Source: Eledone cirrhosa | Lineage: Eukaryota; Mollusca; Cephalopoda; Octopoda; Eledonidae | Assembly: GCA_964016885.1 (NCBI GenBank) | Contig: OZ024741.1 | Location: 27,610,956-27,674,955 of the forward strand | DNA length: 64,000 bases | Direction: 5' to 3' | Shown: positions 12,251 to 21,269 of the stretch, in pieces | Numbering within the stretch: position 1 is the stretch's first letter | Layout: every line of letters starts with the position of its first letter | Notes under the pieces: model-generated | Told to the model about the DNA's origin: nothing | The model's input: only the letters and a program-made list of their open reading frames with translations | Databases searched by the model: none | Made by a program: the position numbers and the translations under genes

Positions 12251-15200
12251 ACCCATGCTAGCATGGAAGATGGACGTTAATCGATGATGATGATGATGAT
12301 AATACTTGCACTGGCAAATTTATCTCCGAATTATCTCCTCCTTGCCCAACCATGCACCATGGAAAGCCAGGCTTTCCCCACAATACCACTATACATCACT
12401 TACTTCCCCTAAAACCACCCCAGCCTCCCTTCCATGGGCTAGTAACAGGCAGTCTAAACATCACTCTCATCCTTCCCAACCCAGACAAGTATATACATGC
12501 TCTAGTGTTGAAATGCGGTAGTAGCAATTCCCCAATAAAATGCACTCAGCCCACACTGGAATATGAAACTGCTGGTGTCCCAATAAAATACACCCAGCCC
12601 ACTCTGTAAAGTAGTAGCATTGGTGTGACAAAAAAAGGCACCCAGTCTACTCTATCAGATGGTAGCAGTAATGGTAGTTATACAAGAAAGTGAATCCAGT
12701 ATATGTGGTAAAGTGGTTGGCATCCAGCCGTAGAAACCATGAGAAAATGGAATAGATGAGTAAGATAGTCATTTGACCTGTCTAGCCTCAGAGCATGACA
12801 CCTGCCTAATCTATAAAAACTTGGAAAATAGACATAAAATGGTGATGATAATGTAATATAACTCTATATGTTTTCTACGGTTCTATGAAAATTCCCAGTT
12901 GGAAAATTGCCAGCCGGAAGATTGCCACGTTGAAAATTGCCCATGGGGAAAATTGCCATTGAGACAATTGCCAGTGCGGAATATTGCCATTGACAAATTA
13001 AAACACACACACACACACTGACACATACACACACACTGACATACACACACACACATTCCAAAGCATTGTCAGATAAATAGATTCAAAACCTTCAGTAAAA
13101 CCTAAAGCACTGGCAATATTCCTCACTGGCAATTTTCCGCCCGGCAATTATCCAACTGGGAATTTTCCGTGCACGGTTTTCTACATAGTTTTCTAAAATT
13201 TAGCAAACATGCATTTTAAAGTAACTTATTCCATAGATGTATTAATGCATGTAATTGTAATGATTCCCTTGAAATAACTATCTGAGGAATTTGTACCACC
13301 CCCTGGTCTATATCTGAGAAATTTGTACCACCAGAGTGCTACATCAGAGGAATTTGTACCACCTCTGGTTTACACCTGAGGAATTTTTATCACCCCAGTG
13401 CTACATCTGAGGAATCTGTATCAACCTGGTTTACATCTGAGGAATTTGTACCACCCCTGGTCTATATCTGAGGAAGTTGTACCACCTCTGGTCTACATCT
13501 GAGGAATTTGTACACCCCTGGTCTACATCTGAGGAAGTTGTACCACCTCTGGTCTACATCTGAGGAATTTGTACCATCCCTGGTCTACATTAGAGGAATT
13601 TGTACCACCTCTGTGCTACATCAGAGGAACTTGTACCACCTCTGGTCTACATATGAGGAATTTAAGCCATTCTCTTTTCTGCTATTTTTCCTATGGGATG
13701 ATGTGTTTTTAACGAATATGGGCATAAAATTTCACCTCGAAACCCGAGAACTTCGAGAAAGTGTGTGTGTCTCCCCTCCCCACTCCCATTAACTAAAAAA
13801 TGAATAATTTCCGGCAGTTTTGTAGTCCAGATCTGTTTAAAAGACATCAGAAACTATTGGAAAAATATAAATTTCACCATTTTAAGCGAGGCGAGTGCAG
13901 TTGTAAAGAAAACTCCGAAGGTGTCACCCCCACCCCACACCATTAACTTTTTTTTTAAATGAATAACTTTCGATAATGTTGAAGGTCCAATCCAGGCCCT
14001 TCTCACTCCTGTTGGAGGAATCCCTCATTGGTTGACTTCCACCACTTTCTGTTTGCTTTTGGTTATGTCTTCAGGAGTGCAGTCGTACTCACAACGCTTC
14101 GCCAATCGCCGGTTGGTGAAGCTATTGGCGATATCCAATTTTAGTGGACTAAATGCTGCTTACGTGCTGTAGCTGCTGTTTACTTCAATGTATGAGGCTA
14201 TTCCAACAAATTTACATTCCCTTTTTTTTAGCCGTTAAAAGAAATATAGATTTATTTTTCTCAAGATACGTGGACGATATCCTCATCCTCACATCTTCCC
14301 AAGACACGGCGAACAGAATCTATGAGACGTTCAACAACACGGACGAGAACATTGACTTCAGTGTTGAACACCCCAACGAAGACGGGTCACTTGCCCTCCT
14401 CGACTTCCGAATCAATATCACGGAACAAGGAGGGATCCACTGCAACTTCTACCAAAAGGCAGCCTGCAGGGACCTATTCATTCACTACAAGTCCGCCCTC
14501 CCTAACAGTGCCAAAAGAGGATACATCACAAACGAGATCGCGCGAATCAAAAACAGATGCAGCGATCCCGCCAGTGGTGTCACTCATACCAAGCGATTCC
14601 TCGAGGTGCTGGAGACGAACGGGTACCCTACCTCGATCACAGACAGAATAGGAGACACCAGACGCAAGAGACAGAGAAGCACCCAAGGCAAGTGCTTCCT
14701 TAAAATTCCACACCTGGGCGATAAAACCACCAACGCTATCCGCAAGGCTATACGGAGGGAGGGCCTCGACATCCACCTGGCCCACTCGGGCCCCTCCCTG
14801 CGAAGATGCCTCTCCAGGAAACCCGAAAAATCTACTGACGCATGCTCCCTCAGAGACTGCCCGATACGCCATGCTAACTGTTGCCTATGCACATACATCG
14901 TGTATAAGATAGAATGTGACAGGTGCAACCAATACTACATAGGTAGCACAATTCGACCTTTGCACATCCGGATCAAGGAACACATTAAAACCAGGGCCTC
15001 GTCTTTCCGGAAACACATAGACAAATGCGGAAACAAAGACGGAAGGCCCATTGTCACAATTCTAGCGACTGAAAGAAACGTCGGCACGTTACGTATTAAG
15101 GAAGCGCTTCTTATCAAACAACTGCAACCGCAAATAAACAACCGAATAGAGAGAAGCGAAATGAAATGGCTGGTTTAAGTTAACAAGCGATGCAACAACA

Positions 15201-17067
15201 CACAACACACGCAAACGAGACAACTACACACACACACACACACAGTAGCATTCCACCATACGAACATACTACAGTGCCAATACAGATGAACAAGGCAACA
15301 ACACACGCACACACACACACACACTCAAGCGAGACAACACACGCACACACACAGTAACATTTAACAAACAGGCAGAGAATGGACTGACAGCTAGCGCCAT
15401 CCCACTCCCTCATTCGGCCGCTGACCTCTGTACGACCGACCCCATTTCACGCGCACGCGCGCTCGGCCGAATACCTGATATTCAAATCAACAAACAGCGA
15501 AAGACGCGTTCCGAGTTGTCTGACAGACAACCTTTTCCCCCACCCCGGAAAAAACCCCAGTTGATGGATGTGAATCCGAAATATATAGGGACTATTAAAT
15601 CTCTCCCAAGGTAACTCTCTCTTGTGTTGTTATTATTATTTTTATTCTTTTACTCTTCCCTTCATTCTACACATCTCACACATCTTATACACACTACGCA
15701 TCTCAACGTACACCCACTTACATATCTCTCTCTCCACCACCGGACCTTGTTACCCGGAGATTTACCCATTTGCATTGTCGAGGCTTCCAAACGACTTATA
15801 GATTTATTTGTTTTGTTTTTTTGCGATTTATTTGCCTCTGGGGCATAGATTTCTTTATTTGCCTCGTTTTTGCCACGATTTCTTTATTTGCCACGGGGGA
15901 AGTTTTTACAAAAATCAAGTACAAACATTTAACGAGTGATTAAAAAGGAATGTATGAGGCTATTCCAACAAATTTACATTCCCAGAACGAGGAAACTGTG
16001 GGGATGTCGCCGGCCAACAAATGGTTTGTACAGGTAAGAGAAAGGAGCACCCCCCTCTCTCTGTGCTCCCTGGCAGAAAGGTCGCACACTTTCTACGGGG
16101 GTGCGTGTGACCCCAAAAGGCTAATAAATCGCAAAAAAACAAACAAACAAAAACGTGGCAAATAAAGAAATCTATGTCCCAGTGGCAAATAAATCGCAAA
16201 AAAAAAACAATAAATAAATCTATATTTCTTTTAACGGCTAAAAAAAAGGGAATGTAAATTTGTTGGAATAGCCTCATACATTGAAGTAAGCAGCAACTAC
16301 AGCAAGTAAGCGGCATTTAGGCCGCTAAAATTGGATATCGCCAAAAAGGGAATGTAAATTTGTTGGAATAGCCTCATACATTGAAGTAAGCAGCAACTAC
16401 AGCACGTAAGCAGCATTTAGTCCACTAAAATTGGATATCGCCAAGCTATTTAATCCATATCTGAGGAGTTCATCTGCCCTTTTAATAGCTCGTTTTTTTT
16501 GTCTGTTGCTGGGACTCCACTTACGCCTCCTCACCAGACATTGGTTTGGTGAGAGAACCGATTTAGTCGCCGACCACTCGACCATGAAGCAGGTTTTTGT
16601 ACAGGGTTACATGGTATCAGGGCCTATGAGAAAGGGGGGGGGGGGGGGCAGCCGGTACTTTGTTCTGGGGCCCTAGAGCTAAGAAGGCCCCACAGGAACC
16701 ATGCAACATCCATTTTGGGGGAAATCTTTGCCTGCTTCGGGCCTCAAAGGGGGTCTTGTACCGCCTTGCAAAATTTCTCTAGGAGGCCCTGGATGGTACC
16801 ACTAGCAGGCAGAAGCCTGGCATGACCAGATTCGTTCAAAAGACATACATACAAAAGAAAAAAAACATAGGAAAAACAGTTTTCACTTTCGACGACAGAT
16901 GGGTGTAATTGTAAAAAATAACCAACTTCGTATAAACTTATTAACTTACTAGTCTCTAACAGGTGGTTAGGAACTGGCGGTCGTTCTTCCAGAGATTCCA
17001 CTAACTGGAATGTATCCAAAAAGTTACTTCCTTTATCTCCCGAGGCACAATCCAGTTCGGTTGCCAT
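5719..17067 (-). CDS. CFAP221: CFAP221 (PCDP1) orthologue, N-terminal six exons, partial
   Basis: CFAP221 is a conserved component of the central apparatus of motile cilia and flagella; loss causes ciliary dyskinesia in mammals. Coding exons on the minus strand, 5' to 3': 17067-16950, 11056-10866, 9695-9600, 8142-8042, 6768-6665, 5875-5719. Every acceptor ends in AG and every donor begins with GT, and junction phases agree throughout, giving about 255 residues. Motifs recalled from the vertebrate protein appear in the right order: PNHLLE (residues 34-39), ILPPQTKYF (near 89-97), [13 protein letters not shown] (near 122-135), VPLHAYPVM (near 142-150), VEFDFQ and a C-terminal ASH/MSP-like strand segment ending ISQFN...FSGS. 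The remaining exons lie left of position 1, beyond the minisatellite. Introns are filled with LINEs, minisatellites and a Penelope-like element. Confidence 0.93.
6066..6246 (-). mobile_element. tRNA-derived SINE (Lys-type cephalopod family)
   Basis: Read on the minus strand, it has a tRNA-like head with a B box in a 'gagttyaaat' context, the shared body 'tttgcctttcatccttacggggtcgataaaataaagtacc' (split by changes) and the tail 'ggccttgtgccaaaagtagaaac'. It is diverged in the head. Confidence 0.85.
6478..6494. repeat. Poly-C run of 17
   Basis: Seventeen consecutive C residues immediately precede a diverged SINE. Confidence 0.9.
6495..6635 (-). mobile_element. Diverged tRNA-derived SINE fragment
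   Basis: The order of segments (agtatttcaatgg, ttttaatcaacc, agatgaaagacaaagttgg, gatttgaattaaat) matches a minus-strand OK-type SINE with many substitutions. Confidence 0.55.
6665..6768 (-). CDS. CFAP221: CFAP221 coding exon 5
   Basis: Acceptor tttttcttcag, one completing base, 34 codons, one leftover base, donor GTATTT (weaker than the others). It encodes [13 protein letters not shown] and the [12 protein letters not shown] turn typical of ASH/MSP-like beta modules. Confidence 0.88.
6826..7640 (+). mobile_element. Tx1/L1-like non-LTR reverse transcriptase relic
   Basis: Frameshifted pieces read in order FRPITLLN (RT block 1), a SIHD motif, [20 protein letters not shown] (the FDxVxH-type block with the first catalytic Asp), [19 protein letters not shown], and AYADDITV (catalytic YADD). 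This order and wording is typical of Tx1-like L1-clade elements. Several stops and shifts make it a pseudogene. It lies in the CFAP221 intron between exons 5 and 4, on the opposite strand. Confidence 0.85.
7645..8040. other. Unassigned intronic stretch
   Basis: Intron sequence of CFAP221 between the RT relic and exon 4. I recognise no repeat family or coding segment; the small ORFs here look fortuitous. Confidence 0.4.
8042..8142 (-). CDS. CFAP221: CFAP221 coding exon 4
   Basis: Acceptor ttattgatag, 33 codons plus two bases, donor GTAAGT. It begins GDE and contains VPLHAYPVM, continuing directly from exon 3. The two leftover bases (AA) join G of exon 5 to form Lys. Confidence 0.9.
8268..8367 (-). 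mobile_element. SINE fragment
   Basis: Minus-strand SINE tail: 'ggcacaaga', 'gaggggtaagtcaatta', 'caccccagtata'-like and 'gactgaaagg' in the expected order. It is truncated at the head by the adjoining LINE end. Confidence 0.6.
8368..9290 (-). mobile_element. LINE 3' end with expanded 48-bp array
   Basis: Contains the conserved terminus (taacatccattt...gctagcatgggttagacg) and the middle 'tggataccctttctaataccaacc' (split), then about 16 units of the 48-bp repeat from 8519 (gggctgggtgctttttgtc, acgacacctac, ctgaccactttactgtgtg). A 144-bp triplet pattern recurs about three times, so the array has grown by blocks of three units. Confidence 0.88.
9600..9695 (-). CDS. CFAP221: CFAP221 coding exon 3
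   Basis: Acceptor ttctttgacag, exactly 32 codons in phase 0 at both ends, donor GTAAGT. It encodes [13 protein letters not shown], matching the vertebrate segment that precedes the GDD/GDE boundary. Confidence 0.9.
9775..10005 (+). mobile_element. LINE RT C-terminal relic
   Basis: Degenerate plus-strand copy of the common LINE C terminus: a DELREK-like start, a 'HWYRHAM' counterpart of RWYGHVMRM, and [19 protein letters not shown]. It is broken by substitutions. Confidence 0.75.
10200..10398 (+). mobile_element. LINE 3' tail, plus orientation
   Basis: Ends 'ttgctagcaggaaaaatag' then 'atgttaaatgatgatgatga', the terminal signature with its (GAT)n tail. The preceding 'taagcaagatgcacactctc' recurs at 11.70 kb. 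Confidence 0.65.
10437..10775 (-). mobile_element. LINE 3' end, subfamily with 'gttttacatccgttcttcc'
   Basis: Starts with (CATCAT)n, then the terminus, 'acagctggatgcccttccta', one to two 48-bp units and 'agtgggagcatattgtctat'. It matches the 3' ends of the long copies at 30.66 and 43.38 kb. It is 5'-truncated at a (TA)n tract (10777-10803) right before CFAP221 exon 2. Confidence 0.85.
10866..11056 (-). CDS. CFAP221: CFAP221 coding exon 2
   Basis: Acceptor ttttttcag; 2 bases complete the split Lys codon, then 63 codons and donor GTAAGT in phase 0. It carries ILPPQTKYF, nearly invariant in CFAP221 proteins. Confidence 0.92.
11060..11680. other. Unassigned intronic stretch
   Basis: Start of CFAP221 intron 1. 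No repeat family or coding segment recognised; T-rich and A-rich runs only. Confidence 0.35.
11680..11858 (+). mobile_element. LINE 3' tail, plus orientation
   Basis: Shares 'taagcgagatgcgaacctct' and the terminus 'agtgcatgttaaatgatgat' with the copy at 10.2-10.4 kb. Confidence 0.6.
11943..12195 (+). mobile_element. Small retrozyme-like element carrying a hammerhead motif
   Basis: The sequence from 'tatgttggttgtttaccgac' and 'cctcagtatgcag' through the hammerhead at 12116-12170 and 'tttaataaaag' is shared with the right end of the window (63838-64000). It has no ORF of note, is bounded on the left by (TA)n, and lies in intron 1 of CFAP221 in the opposite orientation to the gene. Confidence 0.6.
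12116..12170 (+). ncRNA. Type I hammerhead ribozyme candidate
   Basis: Core CTGAAGA (12121-12127; position 7 of the core is variable in this family). Stem II is GGTCACAGCC (12128-12137) with GGCTGTCACC (12144-12153), one mismatch in ten pairs, loop AATGAT. GAAA at 12154-12157. Minimal stem III is A-T and T-A around a 4-nt loop. Stem I is ACTGC (12116-12120) with GCAGT (12166-12170). Predicted cleavage follows A12165 (a UA site, allowed by the UH rule). Minimal stem III hammerheads are known from Penelope-like elements and animal retrozymes. Confidence 0.75.
12226..12302 (+). mobile_element. (AT)n and LINE 3' tail
   Basis: A (TA)n tract, then 'acccatgctagcatggaaga' and 'ggacgttaatcgatgatgat', the terminal module plus (GAT)n tail. 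Confidence 0.75.
12530..12858 (+). mobile_element. Degenerate 48-bp units and LINE 3' tail
   Basis: Two or three diverged 48-bp units (ccaataaaatgcac...cccacactg; ccaataaaatacacccagcc) run into 'ggttggcatccagccgtag' and end 'aaatggtgatgataatg'. It is a plus-orientated LINE 3' end, heavily decayed. Confidence 0.7.
12870..13180. mobile_element. Fold-back (inverted-repeat) element with (AC)n core
   Basis: The left arm (attcccagttggaaaattgc, 12888 onward) is the imperfect reverse complement of the right arm (gcaattatccaactgggaat, near 13145-13165). Each arm consists of short repeats of the kind 'ggaaaattgcca'. The centre is (CA)n, 12999-13053. It resembles a non-autonomous fold-back or MITE-like element. 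Confidence 0.65.
13283..13665. repeat. 31-bp minisatellite, about 12 copies
   Basis: Unit around 'ctgaggaatttgtaccacc' + 'cctggtctacat'. Copies vary by substitutions and 1-2 base indels, so the array is older than the 29-bp one in SEC22A intron 5. Confidence 0.9.
13730..13990. repeat. Diverged direct duplication, about 150 bp x 2
   Basis: Two successive segments share the order 'ttcacc', 'gcga/cga...gaa', a C-rich stretch with 'ccac', 'attaac' and 'aaatgaataa(t/c)tt(t/c)c'. Confidence 0.45.
14153..15178 (+). CDS. Penelope-like RT (partial) with GIY-YIG endonuclease
   Basis: The 341-residue frame begins inside the terminal repeat; recognisable RT sequence starts near residue 36. RYVDDILIL (residues 38-46) carries the catalytic YVDD, so only the last part of the RT palm onward is present; fingers and first palm blocks are missing. 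The C terminus holds a GIY-YIG domain: VYKIEC (250-255), C255-x2-C258, YIG (262-264), R268/R273 and a late Glu in RIKEALLI (E317). Penelope-like elements are the class that joins RT to GIY-YIG. The frame is intact from YVDD to the stop, so this copy is 5'-truncated but little decayed. Confidence 0.92.
   Translation: MLLTCCSCCLLQCMRLFQQIYIPFFLAVKRNIDLFFSRYVDDILILTSSQDTANRIYETFNNTDENIDFSVEHPNEDGSLALLDFRINITEQGGIHCNFYQKAACRDLFIHYKSALPNSAKRGYITNEIARIKNRCSDPASGVTHTKRFLEVLETNGYPTSITDRIGDTRRKRQRSTQGKCFLKIPHLGDKTTNAIRKAIRREGLDIHLAHSGPSLRRCLSRKPEKSTDACSLRDCPIRHANCCLCTYIVYKIECDRCNQYYIGSTIRPLHIRIKEHIKTRASSFRKHIDKCGNKDGRPIVTILATERNVGTLRIKEALLIKQLQPQINNRIERSEMKWLV
15180..15620. other. 3' flank of the Penelope-like ORF with CA microsatellites
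   Basis: Contains (CA)n runs at 15222-15245 and 15303-15325 and ends with 'gatgtgaatccgaaatatat' before 'agggactattaaatc'. That end resembles a decayed hammerhead 3' half, but the CTGANGA core is not intact. Confidence 0.5.
16446..16945. other. Unassigned intronic stretch with poly-G
   Basis: Sequence between the Penelope-like element and CFAP221 exon 1. It includes a G run near 16634-16648 and short GC-rich segments. No coding exon recognised. Confidence 0.4.
16950..17067 (-). CDS. CFAP221: CFAP221 coding exon 1
   Basis: Starts at ATG with A at -3 (aacaATG) and encodes 39 codons plus one base, ending PNHLLET, then donor GTAAGT. The leftover A joins AG of exon 2 to make a Lys codon. The ATG sits about 10 bp from a 142-bp (AT)n tract. 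Confidence 0.9.
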
Positions 17068-17074
17068 TGTTGAT

Positions 17075-17220
<146 letters not shown>

Positions 17221-17924
17221 TATGTTAAGGTATCAATATATATTGTATATGTATGATGATCATGTTTCCCAATAAATAAGCTCTTTTAACTTGACATGTT
17301 ATATATATATTAATTATATATGTGTGTGTATGAATATATATATATCATAGTTGTGATTTAACTTATATTAGAGCCATGGCTTCAGGCCATACAGGAACAC
17401 CACCTTCAATGTAAACATTCTTTGCCAAGACAAATCCTTTTTATATAACAGTGAATAAAATTGAAATTAGTTTCCAAAATATATCTAAATTGTTTTAAAG
17501 AGACACATCATTGCACAACTTTATATTCCTCTGACTCTCTCCTTTTCTTTCTTTCATTTTCTATTCTTTGTTCCTTTTCGTTGTATTTAGACTTTTTCTC
17601 TCTCCTAATTAATTGATTAGAATTAATTTCCTCAATGGTCAGACAATGAGAAGTATTCCCTTCTATTTTTATGTTACTTTTTTAAAGTAATGAATGACCA
17701 ATGCAAGTTTTTTTATATTTCGTTGTTGTTTTTCAGTGTTGAAGGGGGAAATTGTTGTCATCGTCTTCTTCTTCGTCGTCGTCGTTATTGTTGTTGTTAT
17801 AACAACAATTATTTATTGGGATTGCGTGTCGGTGAAAACAACAATAACGGACGAGAGCAGAAAATATGATAATGTTTTCTATCAGAAAATACATTAAAAA
17901 AAACATAAGTATCAACAATATCAT

Positions 17925-18070
17925 AGTGGTCGCTATGGCAACGAACGAAAGAAACGGAAGTGACTTCTGAGTAGGAACTCTTTTGTCAATAAACGTGGAA
18001 CCAACAAAAAAAAACAAAAACTGAGCAAACAAACCGGATATTGGAGTTGTACAAAACTTCCGGTTTGATA
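17925..18070. promoter_or_regulatory. Candidate CFAP221 promoter with RFX X-box-like and ETS-like motifs
   Basis: GTCGCTATGGCAAC (17929-17942) resembles the RFX X-box, whose right half GGCAAC is exact. ACTTCCGG (near 18055-18062) is an ETS-type core. RFX factors control many ciliary genes, which fits CFAP221 about 860 bp downstream on the minus strand. Assignment to a promoter is inference; a 5' UTR intron would be needed if transcription starts here. Confidence 0.4.
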
Positions 18071-18449
18071 CGTTTACTTGAAACAGGTTTCGTTGTTACG
18101 AACATATGTTTAGAAATAGGAGAGGCTGAGACAGAAGGAAGGAGGACAGGCAAATGTATTTCTGGTGAATATTTCTATTTATCATCAAACACGAAAGACT
18201 ATTAATAATGATAATGCTAAAAGATTATATATATATTTACAATTTTATTCCTGATTTGTTTGTTAACACGAAACTACCGCAATAGCTGGTTAGAAATGTC
18301 ATTCGTGAGCCGGTCTCATTTCGTATTTATAAATATATATAGAGAAAGAGATGTACTGTAGTACAAGTTTGGTAGAACTATCCAAAGGTAAGAGCTCTCG
18401 GTCAATAGGACGAGTTAAGTATAATTAGTTACAACAGTGACATATGCAG

Positions 18450-18530
18450 GTACTTAAGTTTCGTCATTCAGTCTGTTTATATAACAGGTTGAATGAGTTT
18501 GAGGTGTATAACCCAACGAAACTTAAGTAC
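18450..18530. repeat. Perfect 15-bp inverted repeat with nested stem
   Basis: GTACTTAAGTTTCGT (18450-18464) and ACGAAACTTAAGTAC (18516-18530) are exact reverse complements. Between them, CATTCA/TGAATG and CTGTT/AACAG can continue the stem, leaving a 20-nt bulge on one side. Confidence 0.8.
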
Positions 18531-18719
18531 ATGGTCGTTTGTTTATTTTCCTCTCGTTTAAATAACAATTTAATTATATCTATTTTACAGAGATACCTTT
18601 TTGAAGGTGTAAATTAAGATTGTTTATAATTTTTCTTTTAATGTCATTTTCACGCACGGAAATTAACGGATGTTGTCGGTAATCTTAAAAGGAAGGATTA
18701 TCAATATTTGTTATTTGTT

Positions 18720-19230
18720 ATTTACTGTCATCTTGTATTATGGTGTGAGTTCAAATCTTGCCGTGGGTTGGGATTCGTCTTAATCGACTAATTCTTTCCG
18801 AAGTTTGTAGCCGTGTTAGAAATTATAAATTTAGTCTTCAGGAATCGTTCTCTTCTGTTGAATGATAAAATAAAGTACTAGTGAAATACTGGGGTTTTTT
18901 TAATCAACTACACTGTACATCCTTTTCTAAAATGTCCTTCCAAAGTTTGTAGCCTTTTATCAATGTTAGATATAAAGTTCTCCATTCTTATCTGTTGATT
19001 GCGAAAATAAAGTACCAGTAAAATATTTGGGTTTATTTAATCGACTACAATCTGCATCCTTTTCTAAAACGTTTGTTACCTTGTGGCTATGTTAGAATTC
19101 TTCACTTGGTTTCCATGGACAATACTTTTGCCGTATTCACGCCCTGTGTTCAAATTCAACCTGGTGGGTTTTGTCTAACATTTCGGGGGCGGGGGACAGT
19201 TTCACCGATTCATTTTCTTTCCCCTAGAAA
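18720..19230 (+). mobile_element. Cluster of decayed SINE tails
   Basis: Three successive segments repeat 'aataaagtac(t/c)agt(g/a)aaata(c/t)', '(t)gggtt' and 'aatc(a/g)actac', with 'gtgagttcaaat' at 18747 as a relic B box. They look like plus-orientated SINE 3' halves, heavily diverged. Confidence 0.5.
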
Positions 19231-19374
19231 AAATAATGTGTGGCCTTATGTTTAGAATTTAAACAGATCTCGAAATAAAATGATTCGATAGATTCATTGC
19301 GTGTATACAGGTTAAGGCTAGAGTTCGTTTTTATTTTGGTGCGCTTATCTGCTTATGTATGTGTATATAATAAT

Positions 19375-19562
19375 AATTGTTTCTTCTTTGGGCACAAGGC
19401 CAGCAATTTCCCAGTGCATTACTGGTACTTTATTTTATCGACCCCGTAAGGATGAAAAGCAAAGTTAACCTCGGCGGGATTTGAACTCAGAATGGCAAGG
19501 ACCGTAACTCTATGCGTCAAAGCATGGCGTCCGACCCTCTACCGATACTGCCAACCCACCGC
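19375..19562 (-). mobile_element. tRNA-derived SINE, well preserved
   Basis: Full minus-strand copy: tail 'gggcacaaggccagcaattt', body 'ttatcgaccccgtaagga', 'acctcggcgggatttgaac' (B-box region) and head 'ccgaccctctaccgatactg'. It is bordered by TAATAATAA-type sequence on both sides. Confidence 0.9.
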
Positions 19563-19754
19563 TTTTGTATATAATAATAATAATGATGAAATTATTGTGT
19601 ACAGTGCTCAGGTGCATGTATAGTACATAGAATAATATACAAATGTCAGGGAAGTGAATAGTGTATGTCATGATATACATGTGTGCGTGTGTATGGAGGG
19701 GGAATATTAGGTGTAGTGTTGGCGAATCTCAGGAAGCATGGAGGTTTTAAAGGA

Positions 19755-20290
19755 TGCATCATCATCTCATTTTAACGTCCATTTTTCCACGCTAGCATGG
19801 GTTAGACGAGTTATCCTGTTGTGAGCAATGCCAGCTCAGGTGACCATGTCTTGCTCGTATAGAACCGATTTTAGCTTGGCTTCTACAGCTGGTTGCCATT
19901 TCTAGCGCCAACCTCATTTACAGTGAGTGCTTTTTGCCATGACACCTATGACCACTTTACAGTGTGGACTGGGTACCTTTTGTCATGAATCCTACACGAC
20001 CACTTTAGAGCGTGGACTGTGTATTTTTTGCTGTGACACCTACACGACCACTTTACAGAGAGTACTGGGTAATTTTTGCCATGTTGCCGTCACAACCACT
20101 TTACAGTGTGGGCTGGAGGCTTCAGTCTGTCCTCATGGGAGTGGGTGGGGTGAGGTGGTGTATACTATTTATATGCTTCAGTCTCAGCCTGTGACATCAC
20201 CTTTGAGAGGTGAAGTTGGGCAAGGTCAGCTTTTATCACCTCATCCCATTTTTTCCTGGATTCTCCACTCCATGGCATATGTATATAATC
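19755..20290 (-). mobile_element. LINE 3' end with 48-bp units and RT C-terminal stub
   Basis: Begins (CATCAT), terminus with 'gctagcatgggttagacgag', then four to five 48-bp units (19925-20125), then 'acatcacctttgagaggtg' and 'cttttatcacctcatccca', which is the antisense of the RT C terminus. Confidence 0.82.
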
Positions 20291-20329
20291 CCCACACACA
20301 CATATATATATGATCTTATATATATACTA

Positions 20330-21240
20330 GCAGTAGTACCCGACATTGCTCGGGAAAGAAATGACTCAATCAGTGGACAATTTCTTGGAAAATAATATGT
20401 GCAACTCTGCACAAATATACTATTTGAAACACTTTTATATTTATATTGTCCCTATATGGCAACAGAGCAGTTGAATGACTTAAACCAAATCAGTGAAAAA
20501 TCTGATTCATTTTTATTGTTACTGTCCATTTTCTTTGTCGATAGTACATGTATGGAGCTAAAACATCACTGCACCTTATCACCTTTAAACATGAACAGCA
20601 TGCAATTAGAAGATCCCATGTGTTTGCTCCAAAAGCTAGGCCTCACTCTCACAAAGGGTCTCTCATGTTGAATACACATGCTATACATAGCTTGAACTGC
20701 AACTAACAGATTGGTCCTACTCTTCAGAGGTAGAAAATACATCTCCCAACAACTCCTGACTCTCTACAATGTTCAGGTTAAACCCACAAGGGTGTAGTGC
20801 TCCCACATCTGGAATGGTGCTGTTACCACTTGTACAACTTAGACTTCATTTAGAAAAAGCCAATTGTCTACTTGTCATGAATTCACTGATAGACACTTGC
20901 CAACTTCTTGCTCACATTTTTCCACTACTGCAATGGCATTTGCTCCACTGAGTTGGCTGACCTCATTCCCCCTTCACTCAGGCCCGCCTGCTTCACTTAT
21001 CTCGTCTACCCTCGTCACCCATACTGTGTCTGAGCCATGGACCAACCAGTCCTTCCTTCCCTCTGCAGAACGTCACCCTTCTCGAATTCTTTCCAAGCAT
21101 CTATCTTTTATGCAGGAGTTAACTTGCAACAATTTAAACTGAAAATCAACTGATCTCATTGATTTCAAAGGATCTGCCATGGGCACCGCAACCTAGCAAA
21201 TAATAATATAATCAGACCTAGCAAATAATAATATAAAAAA
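20330..21240. other. Unassigned intergenic stretch
   Basis: No intact gene. Read on the minus strand, 20900-21140 could be an eroded LINE 3' portion, but I cannot name a family. Confidence 0.35.
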
Positions 21241-21269
21241 CATAACATACAACCCCAACATCACAATGA

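Larger units (their letters stand above)
14110..16445 (+). mobile_element. Penelope-like element with inverted terminal sequences
   Basis: A coding core (14250-15178) is flanked by copies of one terminal sequence. The left copy (14127-14255, with 'gcgatatccaattttagtgg', 'tatgaggctattccaacaaa' and 'agccgttaaaagaaatatag') recurs inverted at 16205-16435. Part of it is duplicated in tandem within that inverted copy, and a short direct copy sits at 15950-15985. The segments 15785-15900 and 16115-16235 are also inverted relative to each other. Complex direct and inverted terminal copies are usual for Penelope-like elements. It lies in intron 1 of CFAP221. Confidence 0.85.

Noticed and set aside
12306..12609. 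Overlapping 71- and 85-codon ORFs as a small gene
   Set aside because: The right part is a decayed 48-bp repeat and the left is C-rich intronic sequence without a known domain.
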